Source of the DNA: Paracoccus caeni
Lineage (GTDB): Bacteria; Pseudomonadota; Alphaproteobacteria; Rhodobacterales; Rhodobacteraceae
Reading direction: 5' to 3'
Assembly: GCF_016629665.1 (NCBI RefSeq)
Contig: NZ_JAEPRQ010000002.1
Coordinates: 372,001-436,000, forward strand
DNA length: 64,000 bases
In this document: positions 1-9,542 of the stretch, piece after piece
Layout: every line of letters begins with the position of its first letter
Position numbering within the stretch: the first letter of the stretch is position 1
Program-made: the position numbers and the translations under genes
The notes under the pieces: model-generated
What the model was told of the DNA's origin: nothing
Seen by the model: the letters and a program-made list of their open reading frames with translations, nothing else
Databases searched by the model: none

Positions 1-1759
1 ATTGCGCCAGAACCGGCAGCCCCTCACGGCAGGCAAAGCGCTGGATCTTGCCGCTGGGCGTCACCGGCAGAACGACGGGTCGCAACAGGGCGATGCTGTC
101 CGGCGCAAGGCCGTGGTCGCGCGACAATGCGTCTGAAATTGCGGCGAAGATCGCCTCTGCGTCAGGCGCGCGGCTGGCCTGACGGGTCAGTTCACAGGCG
201 ATGCCGAAACCGTCGTCCCCACCCGCCAGCGGGAAGGCCGCCACCTTGCCGGGCATAATGTCGGGATGGGCCGCAGCGACCGTCGCTTCCAGCGCCTGCG
301 GATAGTGGTTCTGACCGCGGATGATGATCAGTTCCTTCAGCCGCCCGGTAACGAACAGCCGCCCGTCGCGCAGGACGCCCAGATCGCCGCTGCGCATCCA
401 GCCGCCGGTGTCGTCCAGCACCTGACCGAAGATCTCGGCACTGGCCTCGGGTTGACGCCAATAGCCCTGCGCGATGGCCGGACCGCGCATCCAGATCTCG
501 CCGATACGATCCGAGGCAAGCCGCTGTCCGGTCTCTGCATCAACAATCGCGATCTCAATCCCGTCAACCGGCGCACCGCTTTCGGCCAGTTCGGCGCCCT
601 CACCCTCGGCAAGAATGCCTTGCGCCATTAACGCCGGATCGACTCCAAGGATCTGAGTGCCTTCTCCCGGCTTGGCCACGCTGACGCACAGCGTCGCCTC
701 GGCCATGCCATAGCAGCCGACCCAGTGGTTCCACTTAAACCCGCAGGGCGCGAAAACCCGGTGGAATTCGCGCAGGCTGCGGGCGCGGATCGTCTCGGCC
801 CCGGTGAAGGCCAGCCGCAGGCGCGACAGATCGATCCGCGCCAGTGCCTCGGGCGAAGCATAGCGGACGCAATGATCGAACGAAAAATTCGGCCCGCCGA
901 TGATGGTCGCGTTAACCTCGGCGGCCAGTTCCAGATAACGCATCGGGTCGCGCAGGAAGGCGCCGGGGCTGATCATCGTATTCGACATGCCCAGATGGAT
1001 CGGGGTCAGGATACCGCCGATCAGACCCATATCGTGATAATGCGGCAGCCATCCCGCGATCCTGTCCGAGATGCGTAGATCGAACGCCTCTCGGATCTGC
1101 TTCAGATTGGCCGACAGCATGCCATGGGTGATCATCACCCCCTTCGGCGCGCTGGTCGAACCAGAGGTATATTGCAGGAAGGCCAAATCCTCTGGCCCCG
1201 GAAGCACCGGCGGCGGCAGATCGGCGCCGTCAGGGCAATCGCAGCAGGGATCGGCAGCGGCAGGGGTCAGGCATTGCCCAAGCCCAAGCTCATCCGCCAG
1301 CCCGGTCAGCGCGTCACGATGGGTCTCTGCCGCAAGAATCGCGGAAACACCTGCATCTTGGGCGACATGACCCCAACGGCTGAATTTCTCGCGCGGGCGT
1401 GGAGGCGAGACGGGGACCGGCACCAGACCAAGCCAAAGACAGCCCATCAGCGCGGCGATGAAGTCCAGCCCGGTCGGATAGGTCAACAGCACCCTGTCAC
1501 CACGACGGACCGCACCGGATGCCGCGAGTTCCTTTGCGACCCCCGCCGCACGACGATGCAATTCGCCCCATGTCCAGACATACGGGCGGGAATAGGCCTG
1601 CTTCAGCGCCGCATCAGGATAGAATCGGAAGGCCTCGACCCCGGCCATATCCACCGCCAGACGGGCCAGATCATCGACGATGCTCTGAAAGCCCTGCGGA
1701 CGTGCGGAAACCGGCGCAGAATGGCGCTCGGCAACGAGCGGGGATGTCAGAAACTCCAT
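1..1759 (-). CDS. Fatty acyl-AMP ligase (FAAL), 3' end beyond window
   Basis: Adenylates a fatty acid and, as in FAAL-primed lipopeptide clusters, should pass it to a carrier protein. About 586 residues are visible. Seen: the acyl-adenylate P-loop region YTSGSTSAPKGVMITH, which is the FAAL form rather than the acyl-CoA synthetase form, a GQNHYP stretch in the C-terminal half, and a C-terminal TPSGKIQRFACR segment containing the Lys typical of the family. The ATG at 1759 is preceded by GAGG with 8 nt spacing. An upstream ATG at 1766 is out of frame. The gene runs off the left edge only slightly past the catalytic Lys motif, so a fused C-terminal ACP cannot be excluded. It diverges from the NRPS operon and probably supplies its acyl starter; that link is inference from position and family. 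Confidence 0.9.
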   Translation of the reverse strand, partial: MEFLTSPLVAERHSAPVSARPQGFQSIVDDLARLAVDMAGVEAFRFYPDAALKQAYSRPYVWTWGELHRRAAGVAKELAASGAVRRGDRVLLTYPTGLDFIAALMGCLWLGLVPVPVSPPRPREKFSRWGHVAQDAGVSAILAAETHRDALTGLADELGLGQCLTPAAADPCCDCPDGADLPPPVLPGPEDLAFLQYTSGSTSAPKGVMITHGMLSANLKQIREAFDLRISDRIAGWLPHYHDMGLIGGILTPIHLGMSNTMISPGAFLRDPMRYLELAAEVNATIIGGPNFSFDHCVRYASPEALARIDLSRLRLAFTGAETIRARSLREFHRVFAPCGFKWNHWVGCYGMAEATLCVSVAKPGEGTQILGVDPALMAQGILAEGEGAELAESGAPVDGIEIAIVDAETGQRLASDRIGEIWMRGPAIAQGYWRQPEASAEIFGQVLDDTGGWMRSGDLGVLRDGRLFVTGRLKELIIIRGQNHYPQALEATVAAAHPDIMPGKVAAFPLAGGDDGFGIACELTRQASRAPDAEAIFAAISDALSRDHGLAPDSIALLRPVVLPVTPSGKIQRFACREGLPVLAQ

Positions 1760-1976
1760 TAACCATACCTCGTCCGGGATGCCGTTTCGCGCGCTGCGCG
1801 ACGGATTTCAAAGACGTCTTGCCGAGGTTCTGGCGGGGTGCTGGAGCCCTGAAAACGGCTGTTGCATATATAACCAATCTATTTTAGTCAACTATTCACA
1901 CCGGCCCCCAGGCAGCTTGTCTACCCAGTCACAGGCCACGGATTCGTTCTTTCGCAGCGAGTGTCGGAGCAAGGGT
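1760..1976. promoter_or_regulatory. Divergent promoter region between FAAL gene and NRPS operon
   Basis: This 217-nt gap separates the two divergent start codons. Its centre (about 1862-1897) is strikingly AT-rich in a GC-rich setting. On the minus strand TTGACT (1891-1886), a 17-nt spacer and TATGCA (1868-1863) form a reasonable sigma70-like promoter for the FAAL gene. I could not pick a convincing plus-strand promoter for the NRPS operon. No known regulator box was recognised. Confidence 0.5.
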
Positions 1977-4900
1977 ATGGGTAGCATCCAAGCAACGCCC
2001 GATGCGGGCGAAACGGGCGTTTTAGATCTTGTCACGAAGGTCGAAGAAACCTCTGACATCGCCTTGTTTCTTCGGGATATTGCAAGCAAGGACATCCGGG
2101 TCTCGCTGATCGGCGACAAGCTCAGATGCACCGGCCCGGTAGCGTTATTGCAAGGCCCGCTGGGCCAGCAGATTCGCGATCTGAAACCGGCGATCATCGC
2201 GCATCTTGCCTCCGTCTCGGACGCGATCCCGGCGCGTGGGCTGACGCTTGCGGCGCTGTCGCCCGCGCAGGCCCGCCTGTGGCTGGTCGAGACCATCGAT
2301 CCTGCCGCCGGCCATCACATTCCCTTCGCCATCGAGGCCACCGGCGCGCTGGATGTCGCCGCGATGACCACCGCGCTGACCCGAATCATGGACCGGCACG
2401 TGGTCCTGCGCCTGCGGATTGTCCAGCGAGAGGGCACGGTCTGGCAACAGACTGCCGCGCCGTCCGCGCCGCCTGTTCACCATATCGATGCGCGGGGTCT
2501 GGCCGATACAGACATCGCGGCCCTTATCGCCGATGAAGCCGCGCGACCCTTCGATCTGGCCGATCAGCCGCCGCTGCGGGTTTCGGTCCTTGACTGCGGC
2601 GATGACCGCCGACTGTTGCTGTTCACGCTGCATCACATCGCCGCCGATGGCAGTTCGGTCGAGATCCTGATGGCCGAATTTGCAGCCTTCTATCGCGAGG
2701 CGGTGACCGGCCTGCGCAGCACCCTGCCCGACCTGCCGATCCAGTATGGAGACTATGCCGATTGGCTGAACGGCGAGGAAGGCTCGGCCCGGCACCTTGC
2801 GCAGATGCGGTTCTGGCGCGAGCAGCTGGGCGAGGATCTGCCGGTCACTCGCCTCTCCGGCGATTTCCCGCGGCCGCCAGTTCAGGACCATCGCGGCGCG
2901 CTGCACCCGCTGACGATCCCTGCCGATCTGACGACCCGGTTGCGGCAGCTTGGCGCGTCTCATGGCGCCTCGCTGTTCGCGGTGCTGCTGGCGGCATTCA
3001 ATCTGCTGGTCCATCGCCATACCGGCCAGCGGGATGTGCTGATCGGCATCCCCTCGGCCAATCGCAACCGTGCCGAGACCGAGCCGCTGGTCGGCCTTTT
3101 CGTCAACCCGCTGCCGATCCGCAGCCGCATCGATCCCGCCGCCGGGTTTGGCGCGCTGCTGGACGAGGTCCGGGGGAATGTCGTCGCGGCGCTGGACCAT
3201 CAGGATGTGCCGTTCGAAGAACTGGTCGCGGCGTTCCAGACCCGCCGCGATCCTTCGGCCAGCCCGTTGTTCCAGTTGAAATTCCAGCTCGACCGCGCCC
3301 CGCGCGAGGTGCTGGACCTGCCCGGCGTCAGCCTGCGCCGCCTGCCGCGTCAGGGCGGCACCGCCCGCCACGATCTGAGCCTTGATCTGGTCGAGGGTCC
3401 GGGCGGTGTTTCGGGCCATCTGGAATTTGCGACCGCGTTGTTCCGTCCCGAAACGGTGGCGGCGCTGGCTGGCCACTATCTGAACCTGCTTGTCGCCATC
3501 GCCGCGGACCCCGATCAGCCGGTCGCGCTGTTGCCGATGCTCGGAGCCGATGAACGTCAGCGCCTGCTCAACGACTGGAACGACAGCGCGCGGGAAATCG
3601 ACCCCGCCCAACGCTTCCCGGCGCTGTTCGAGGCGCATGCCAAGGCGACCCCGGACGCCATCGCGGTCGAGTTCATTGATGGTGAGCGGATCACCGAAGA
3701 AACTTATGCCGCGCTGAATGCCCGCGCGAACCGTCTTGCCCATGCGCTGCGGGCAGCGGGTGCGGGGCCGGATCGGATCATCGGGATCGCGCTGGATCGC
3801 GGTATCGACATGGTGGCGGCATGGCTTGCCGTGCTGAAATCCGGCGCGGCCTATCTGCCGCTGGACCCCGCTTATCCCGCCGACCGGCTGGCCTATATGC
3901 TTGCCGATTCCGGCGCGGAACTGGTGCTGTCGCACAGCCATATCGGCCTGCCCGAAGGCATCGCCCGCTGGAATCTTGACGAAAGCTGGCCGGACGGTCC
4001 CGAGACCAACCCGATCCCCGGCGCCGACCCTGACGATCTTGCCTATCTCATTTACACCTCCGGTTCGACCGGGCGGCCAAAAGGAGTCGAGATCCCCCAT
4101 GCCGGGCTGGTCAATCTGACGCTGGACAAGCTGCAGACCTGTGGCCCGCGTCCGGGGGGCAGGGTCATGGGGTTCTTCAGCTTCTCCTTCGACGCTTCGA
4201 TCCCCGATCTGGTGATGGCGCTTGGCTCGGGCGGGCGGCTGGTCACCGCACCCGCCGCCGATGTCCTGCCCGGCCCGTCGCTGGCGCGGATCATGCGCGA
4301 CCGGCGGGTGACGCATCTGACCATCACCCCCTCGGCTTTGGCCTGCCTGCCCGATGCCGATTTCCCCGACCTGCGCATGGTGCTGGTCGGGGGCGAGGCT
4401 CCCGCGCCGGAACTGGTCGGCCGCTGGTCCACGGGACGGCTGTTCATCAACGCCTATGGGCCGACCGAATGCACGGTGAATGCCTCGATGGTGCCTTGCG
4501 GCAATGGTCACCCGGTAGAGCCGACGCTGATGCCGCCAGCGAACAAGCGCCTGCATGTGCTTGACGAGGCGATGGAATTGCTTCCCCCCGGCTGCGCGGG
4601 AGAGCTTTATATCGGCGGCCTTGGGCTTGCGCGCGGCTATCGCGCCCGGCCCGATCTGACGGCTGCGGCCTTCCTGCCCGATCCCTATGGCCCGCCCGGC
4701 GCGCGGCTTTACCGCACCGGCGACCGGGCGGTCAGGCTGGCCGATGGCCGCATCCGCCTGCTGGGCCGGATGGACGATCAGGTGAAGATCCGCGGCTTCC
4801 GTATCGAGCCGGAAGAGATCGCCCGCACCTGCCGCCGTCACCCGTCGATCGAGGCCGCCGTGGTCGCCCCCCGCAGCATTGCCGGGATGGGGCAGCGGCT

Positions 4901-6461
4901 GGTGGCATGGCTGGTCGCCCGCGCGCCGGTCAGCGATGCGGACCTGCGGGCACATCTGCTGACCACGTTGCCGCGCCATATGATCCCCGACGATCTGGTC
5001 TGGCTTAACGCGCTGCCGCTGACCGTCAACGGCAAGCTGGATCTGCGCGCCTTACCCGACCCGACGCCCGGCCACGGCAAGGGCCGCGCGCCCGAAGGCC
5101 CGACCGAGACCGCGCTGGCCGCGATCTTCGCCGATCTTCTGGGCATCGCCGATCCGTCGGCAGAAGATGATTTCTTCGATCTCGGTGGCAATTCGCTGAT
5201 GGCGACCCGGCTGGTCGCGGCAATTGCCGACCGGCTGGGCGCGACGCTGAAGGTGCTGGACCTCTTCGACGCCTCGACCATCGCCGCCATGGCGCAACTG
5301 ATCGAGGGTGGCCCGGCCCACGCAAACGACGATTGGCGTGCCGATCTGACGCTTGACCCGGCGATCCGACCGGCAGGGCCGTTCCGCAAGGGTCTGGGCG
5401 ATCAGGTGCTGTTGTCCGGCGCGACCGGCTTTGTCGGCGCACATCTTCTGGCCGAATTGCTGTCCGATCCCGCGCAAAAGGTGATGCTGCTGGTCCGGCA
5501 GGACGGCGTGCTGCCGATCCGGCAGGTATTCGAACGCTACGGCCTGCCCACCGACAACCTTGCCCGCGTCACCCCGATCAAATCCGATCTGGCCGCGCCG
5601 GGCCTTGGCCTGACCCCCTCGAACCGGCAGCGGATCGTGGCACAGACGACCTCGATCCTGCATTGCGGCGCGCGGGTCCATCATGCCACCCCCTATCGTG
5701 GCCTTGCCGCCACCAATGTCGCAGGCACAGTCGAACTGCTGGCACTTGCAGCCGAGGCGCGTTGCCCCTTCCACCACATCTCGACCCTCAGCGCGCTGAT
5801 GCCCGGTGACGCGGTAATCGCCGAGGATGTGACGGCCCGTGACGTTCCCGCCCCGGCAGGCGGCTACAACCAGACCAAATGGGTGGCCGAGCAACTTGTG
5901 GTGCAGGCGGCGGCACGCGGCTTGCCGGTGACGATCCATCGGCTGGGCTCTGTCTCGGGCGACAGCCGGACGGGCGCCTTCAACGAGGCCGACATTCTCA
6001 GCCGTCAGGTGCAGGGCTACCTGACCGAAGGCGCGGCGCCCGAAGGCACGGCGCTGATCAACATGATCCCCGTCGATTACGTCGCCCGCGCGATCTGCCA
6101 GCTTGCCGCCGATCCCGCGCATGAGGGGCGGATCTTCCATCTGACCCATTCCACCCCGGTCACGTCCGACGCCCTCTTCGCCGCGATGGAGGCCGAAGGC
6201 CACGCCCCCCGCCGCCTGCCCGCCCAAGACTGGCAGGCGCTGATGGTGCGCATCGCGCAGGGCGCGCCCGATCATCCGCTTTACCCGCTGGCGGCCCTCG
6301 GTGGCGCGCAGGGCTTTACCGGCAACCGCTGGCCCTATTCCTGCACAGCCACCCGCACCGCCCTTGAAAACCTGCCCGAGCCGCCGCTGACCGAGGCGCT
6401 GTTGCGCCTTTACGTCCGCGCATTGGCCGCAGCCCTGCCCCCGAAGGAGACCCGGCCATGA
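1977..6461 (+). CDS. NRPS, docking-C-A-T-reductase (terminal reductive release module)
   Basis: About 1494 residues. Order: TubC-type N-terminal docking domain (about 15-75), condensation domain with HHIAADG (about 219), adenylation domain with YTSGSTGRPKG (about 690), A7 YRTGD and A10 NGKLD, carrier domain GGNSL (Ser near 1071), then a short-chain-dehydrogenase thioester reductase with GATGFVG (about 1145) and YNQTK (about 1297), so the nicotinamide site and the YxxxK pair look intact. Known for the family: R domains free the chain as aldehyde or, after a second reduction, alcohol. My hand-read ten-residue A-domain code is about DAPTLGAVNK, which I cannot assign. I chose ATG 1977 because GGAG lies 7 nt upstream; the open frame reaches back to 1779 without a good ribosome site. 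Although first in the operon, docking plus R suggest it acts last. Confidence 0.93.
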   Translation: MGSIQATPDAGETGVLDLVTKVEETSDIALFLRDIASKDIRVSLIGDKLRCTGPVALLQGPLGQQIRDLKPAIIAHLASVSDAIPARGLTLAALSPAQARLWLVETIDPAAGHHIPFAIEATGALDVAAMTTALTRIMDRHVVLRLRIVQREGTVWQQTAAPSAPPVHHIDARGLADTDIAALIADEAARPFDLADQPPLRVSVLDCGDDRRLLLFTLHHIAADGSSVEILMAEFAAFYREAVTGLRSTLPDLPIQYGDYADWLNGEEGSARHLAQMRFWREQLGEDLPVTRLSGDFPRPPVQDHRGALHPLTIPADLTTRLRQLGASHGASLFAVLLAAFNLLVHRHTGQRDVLIGIPSANRNRAETEPLVGLFVNPLPIRSRIDPAAGFGALLDEVRGNVVAALDHQDVPFEELVAAFQTRRDPSASPLFQLKFQLDRAPREVLDLPGVSLRRLPRQGGTARHDLSLDLVEGPGGVSGHLEFATALFRPETVAALAGHYLNLLVAIAADPDQPVALLPMLGADERQRLLNDWNDSAREIDPAQRFPALFEAHAKATPDAIAVEFIDGERITEETYAALNARANRLAHALRAAGAGPDRIIGIALDRGIDMVAAWLAVLKSGAAYLPLDPAYPADRLAYMLADSGAELVLSHSHIGLPEGIARWNLDESWPDGPETNPIPGADPDDLAYLIYTSGSTGRPKGVEIPHAGLVNLTLDKLQTCGPRPGGRVMGFFSFSFDASIPDLVMALGSGGRLVTAPAADVLPGPSLARIMRDRRVTHLTITPSALACLPDADFPDLRMVLVGGEAPAPELVGRWSTGRLFINAYGPTECTVNASMVPCGNGHPVEPTLMPPANKRLHVLDEAMELLPPGCAGELYIGGLGLARGYRARPDLTAAAFLPDPYGPPGARLYRTGDRAVRLADGRIRLLGRMDDQVKIRGFRIEPEEIARTCRRHPSIEAAVVAPRSIAGMGQRLVAWLVARAPVSDADLRAHLLTTLPRHMIPDDLVWLNALPLTVNGKLDLRALPDPTPGHGKGRAPEGPTETALAAIFADLLGIADPSAEDDFFDLGGNSLMATRLVAAIADRLGATLKVLDLFDASTIAAMAQLIEGGPAHANDDWRADLTLDPAIRPAGPFRKGLGDQVLLSGATGFVGAHLLAELLSDPAQKVMLLVRQDGVLPIRQVFERYGLPTDNLARVTPIKSDLAAPGLGLTPSNRQRIVAQTTSILHCGARVHHATPYRGLAATNVAGTVELLALAAEARCPFHHISTLSALMPGDAVIAEDVTARDVPAPAGGYNQTKWVAEQLVVQAAARGLPVTIHRLGSVSGDSRTGAFNEADILSRQVQGYLTEGAAPEGTALINMIPVDYVARAICQLAADPAHEGRIFHLTHSTPVTSDALFAAMEAEGHAPRRLPAQDWQALMVRIAQGAPDHPLYPLAALGGAQGFTGNRWPYSCTATRTALENLPEPPLTEALLRLYVRALAAALPPKETRP

Positions 6462-7342
6462 CCGATTCCCGACCCGATACCGAGGCTGCCTATGATGCAT
6501 GGGCATGGCTCTATGACCGCACCCTTGGTCCCGCCTATCGCGACCGCAAGATGGCGTTTCTGGAACGCGCTTTGCTGTCGGAACTGCCGCCCAGCGCGCA
6601 TGTGCTGGACCTTTGCTGCGGCACCGGGCAGATGATCGCGCCGATGGCCGCGCATGGCTTTGCCGTCACCGGTATTGACCTGTCCGCCGACATGCTGCGC
6701 CATGCCGCGCTGAACGTGCCGCAGGCGGTGCTGAAGCAAGGCGATGCCCGCGATTTCACGCTGGACCGGCCGGTCGCAGGCGCGGTCTGTGCCAGCGCCT
6801 CGCTGAACCACATCCCCGGCCTCGACGATCTGGAGCGGGTTTTCCGCTCGGTCCATGCGGCGCTTGAGGATGGCGGCATCTTCGTCTTCGACATCAACCA
6901 TCCGGCGCAGATGACCCGGCACTGGCTGGGCCAACCCGCCGCCGGAGAGATCGCCGCCGATTACGCATGGATGATCACCCCCCGCTATGATCCGGCAAGC
7001 GCGACCGGCGCGTTCCGGGTGGATATGTATCGCCGACCCGACGGCGCTTCCTCGACCGGCCCGGCACTGTGGCGGAAGCTGCTGTCACGCCCGCTGATGC
7101 GCTGGCGGAGGATGGCGCTGCTGGCCGATTTCGCCCGCCGTCATCCCGACTGGGATCATCGCGGCGAGGATTATCCGATCCACGGCCATGACCTTGCCGG
7201 TGTCCGCGAACGTCTGGAGGCGGCGGGCTTCGACGTCCGGATGGAGACATTCAGCGGCAAGGGCGCGGTCGATGCCGACAATGCCGCCTGTTTCATCGCC
7301 CGCAAACGCCCTGCGGCAAGTGCAATGGAGGCTGCGGAATGA
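6458..7342 (+). CDS. Class I SAM-dependent methyltransferase
   Basis: 294 residues. Motif I VLDLCCGTG lies near residues 49-57, followed by the acidic ribose-binding strand GIDLS, a Rossmann fold typical of small-molecule methyltransferases. Start overlaps the NRPS stop by 4 nt (ATGA), and the stop overlaps the aminotransferase start the same way, so all three are translationally coupled. Likely tailoring of the peptide or lipid: N- or O-methylation. The sequence does not say which atom. It is a free-standing enzyme, not the integrated N-methyltransferase domain found inside some NRPS A domains. Confidence 0.88.
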   Translation: MTDSRPDTEAAYDAWAWLYDRTLGPAYRDRKMAFLERALLSELPPSAHVLDLCCGTGQMIAPMAAHGFAVTGIDLSADMLRHAALNVPQAVLKQGDARDFTLDRPVAGAVCASASLNHIPGLDDLERVFRSVHAALEDGGIFVFDINHPAQMTRHWLGQPAAGEIAADYAWMITPRYDPASATGAFRVDMYRRPDGASSTGPALWRKLLSRPLMRWRRMALLADFARRHPDWDHRGEDYPIHGHDLAGVRERLEAAGFDVRMETFSGKGAVDADNAACFIARKRPAASAMEAAE

Positions 7343-8799
7343 ACGCGCTGACCCCGACCGACCTGCCCGATATCGTCTCCGAAACCGTCGCGGCCTTCGC
7401 CGCCCGCACCGCTGGATCGAAGGCGCTGGCGGAACAGGCACGACCTGTGCTGGCCGACAAGACGCCGCTGTCGATGCCGTTCAGCCCGGCGCTGAAGGAA
7501 GCCTATTATCCGATCGTCGCCGACCGCTCGGAAGGGGCGTATCTGACCGATATCGACGGCAATCGCTATGTCGATATCCTGATGGGGCTGGGCTGCAATC
7601 TTTTCGGCCACAACCCCGCCCCGATCCGTCAGGCGCTGGAGGCGCGGCTGGCGCAGGGCATCCAGATCGGCCCGCAATCGGAAATCGCCGCCGAGACGGC
7701 ACAACGTTTCGCCGCCCTGACCGGGCATGAACGGGTGACCTTCTCGACCACCGGAACCGAGGCGGTGATGACGGCGATCCGGCTGGCTCGCGCGACGACC
7801 GGGCGGCGGCGGATTGCGGTGTTCACGAACTCTTATCACGGCCATGCCGATACCGCGCTCTTCAAGGCGAAGCGGCTGGAATATATCCGGCGGGGCGCAT
7901 TGGCGCGGGCCGGGCAAGGCCCGCTGAAAGCGCTGCGACCGCTGCTGGAACGGCTGATGATCACCGGCGCGCAGCCGGGCTTTGCCGGTATTCCGGCTGG
8001 GATCGGCGGCGATATCATGGTTCTGGACTATGCCAATCCCCGCGCGCTGGACATCCTGCGCCGTAAGGGCCGCAGCCTTGCCGCCGTGCTGGTCGAGCCG
8101 GTCCAGAGCCGCAACCCGGAACTGCAACCGCGCGACTTCCTGCACGAATTGCGCCGCGTGACCGAGGCGACCGGCACCGCGCTGATCTTCGACGAGATGA
8201 TCTCGGGCTTCCGCGTGGCGCAGGGCGGCGCGCAAGAGCATTTCGGCGTCCGCGCCGATCTGGCGACCTATGGCAAGATCGCGGGCGGCGGTCTGCCGCT
8301 GTCGCTCATCGCGGGCTCGGCGCGGTTCATGGACCGGGTCGATGGCGGGCAATGGCAGTTCGGCGATGGCTCGGGGCCGGATGTGCCGACGACGATGTTT
8401 GCGGGCACCCATGCCCGGCATCCGCTGTCGCTGACGGCAGCTTTGGCCGCAGCAAAGATGCTGCAAGAGGCCGGGCCGGAATTGCAGCAACGCCTGAACG
8501 CCAGCACCGGCACGCTGGTCGAACGCCTGAACCTTGCGCTGGCGGGTCAGGGTCTGGCGGTTCGCTTCACCTCTTTCGGCTCTTTCTTCGCCATCGACGG
8601 CAGCGCCAGCCGCATGGACCCGGTGGCGGGACCGTTGCTGTCGCTGATCCTGCTGGCGGGCGGGCTGCATCTGCGACCGGGCGACCGCGGCGGGTTCCTG
8701 TCCACCGCCCATGGCAAGGAAGAGCTTGATTTCATCTTCACCGCCTTCAGCACCGCGCTTGACCGTCTGGGCGCGGCTGGCCTGATCCGGCGGGTCTGA
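7339..8799 (+). CDS. Class III PLP aminotransferase, NRPS/PKS AMT type
   Basis: 486 residues, related to glutamate-1-semialdehyde aminomutase. The PLP Lys is probably K313 in YGKIAGGG; FDEMISGFR precedes it. The N-terminal third, with MPFSPALKEAYYP and LFGHNP, resembles the AMT domains embedded in hybrid synthetases such as ItuA/MycA and McyE, which transaminate a beta-keto acyl carrier-protein thioester to a beta-amino acyl chain. Here it stands alone, coupled by ATGA to the methyltransferase. Alternative: transamination of the aldehyde freed by the neighbouring R domain, as MxcL does in myxochelin B synthesis. The degenerate KR in the PKS favours the beta-keto role. Class assignment is firm; substrate is inference. 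Confidence 0.88.
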   Translation: MNALTPTDLPDIVSETVAAFAARTAGSKALAEQARPVLADKTPLSMPFSPALKEAYYPIVADRSEGAYLTDIDGNRYVDILMGLGCNLFGHNPAPIRQALEARLAQGIQIGPQSEIAAETAQRFAALTGHERVTFSTTGTEAVMTAIRLARATTGRRRIAVFTNSYHGHADTALFKAKRLEYIRRGALARAGQGPLKALRPLLERLMITGAQPGFAGIPAGIGGDIMVLDYANPRALDILRRKGRSLAAVLVEPVQSRNPELQPRDFLHELRRVTEATGTALIFDEMISGFRVAQGGAQEHFGVRADLATYGKIAGGGLPLSLIAGSARFMDRVDGGQWQFGDGSGPDVPTTMFAGTHARHPLSLTAALAAAKMLQEAGPELQQRLNASTGTLVERLNLALAGQGLAVRFTSFGSFFAIDGSASRMDPVAGPLLSLILLAGGLHLRPGDRGGFLSTAHGKEELDFIFTAFSTALDRLGAAGLIRRV

Positions 8800-8811
8800 C
8801 GAGGGATGCGT

Positions 8812-9009
8812 ATGAGCGACGACATCAGCGACTATATCGTGACGATCAGCGAGGATGGCCGCCACGCCATCTGGCCGGGCTTTCGCCCGCTGCCATGGGG
8901 CTGGCGTGCCGAGGGCTATCGCGGCAGCCGCGAGGCCTGCCTTGCCCATATCGCCGTCATCTGGACCGAGATGCGCCCCACCCAAACAGCCACAGGGGCA
9001 CCGGCATGA
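8812..9009 (+). CDS. MbtH-like protein
   Basis: 65 residues from ATG 8812. The MbtH pattern is clear: IWPGFRPLPWGWRAEGY, then SREACLAHI and the closing IWTEMRP, with the family Trp residues in place. MbtH-like proteins bind NRPS adenylation domains and aid their folding and activity. ATG 8812 is preferred over 8806 because GAGG (8801-8804) then sits 7 nt upstream. The 12-nt gap after the aminotransferase is one of very few non-overlapping junctions in the operon. The stop overlaps the next start by ATGA. Confidence 0.92.
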   Translation: MSDDISDYIVTISEDGRHAIWPGFRPLPWGWRAEGYRGSREACLAHIAVIWTEMRPTQTATGAPA

Positions 9010-9542
9010 CCTATCCCGACGGATTATCGCTGCCGCGCCCGGATGAGCGTGACGAGGATCGCCGCAGCACCGCCTCGATCCGCCCGGCGATGCTGGATCT
9101 GATGCTGCCAGCCGAGCTTCCCGCCGATCTGGTCACCAATCCGGCCGAGGCCGCGCTGATCGCCCGCACCCTCGACGGGTTCCTTGATGCGCTGGATCTG
9201 CCCGAACGGCGCGGCGCGCGGTGTCAGGCGCTGCTGGCCTCGCTGGGCCATGCGGGCAGCGGCGGCGTTGCCGGTGTCGGGCAAACCGACATCCCGGCAA
9301 AGACCGCCGAGGTCGAAGATTTCGACCGCTATTTCAACGTCCGCCGCGTCGCGACCGACAGCCCGGCGCTGACGCTTCTGCGCGGGCTTTTGCAGACCGC
9401 AACTGCCGTCCTCAGCCTTGCCGAACGCGGCAGCCTGCCCCCGGCCAAGGTCGCCCGTCAGGTGCAGGGTTTCGCAAGCTATGCCAGACTTCTGGAACGG
9501 CTCTGCAATCTCGATCCACGGACCGGGGCCGTGCAGCAATGA
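9006..9542 (+). CDS. Unrecognised 178-residue cluster protein
   Basis: I do not recognise this protein. It is soluble by composition, with no signal peptide or membrane segment, and looks largely helical, with a short DFDRYFNVRRV stretch in the middle. ATG 9006 overlaps the MbtH-like stop (ATGA) and its own stop overlaps the next start in the same way, so it should be co-translated with MbtH and the following unknown gene. That coupling makes a pathway role likely. The open frame extends upstream to 8895, but that part lies inside the MbtH-like gene in another frame. Confidence 0.75.
   Translation: MTYPDGLSLPRPDERDEDRRSTASIRPAMLDLMLPAELPADLVTNPAEAALIARTLDGFLDALDLPERRGARCQALLASLGHAGSGGVAGVGQTDIPAKTAEVEDFDRYFNVRRVATDSPALTLLRGLLQTATAVLSLAERGSLPPAKVARQVQGFASYARLLERLCNLDPRTGAVQQ

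Noticed and set aside
2145..4979. A 944-codon minus-strand open frame opposite the first NRPS
   Set aside because: Its translation is Gln/Arg/Gly-rich shadow sequence of a GC-rich gene. The plus strand shows full NRPS domains.
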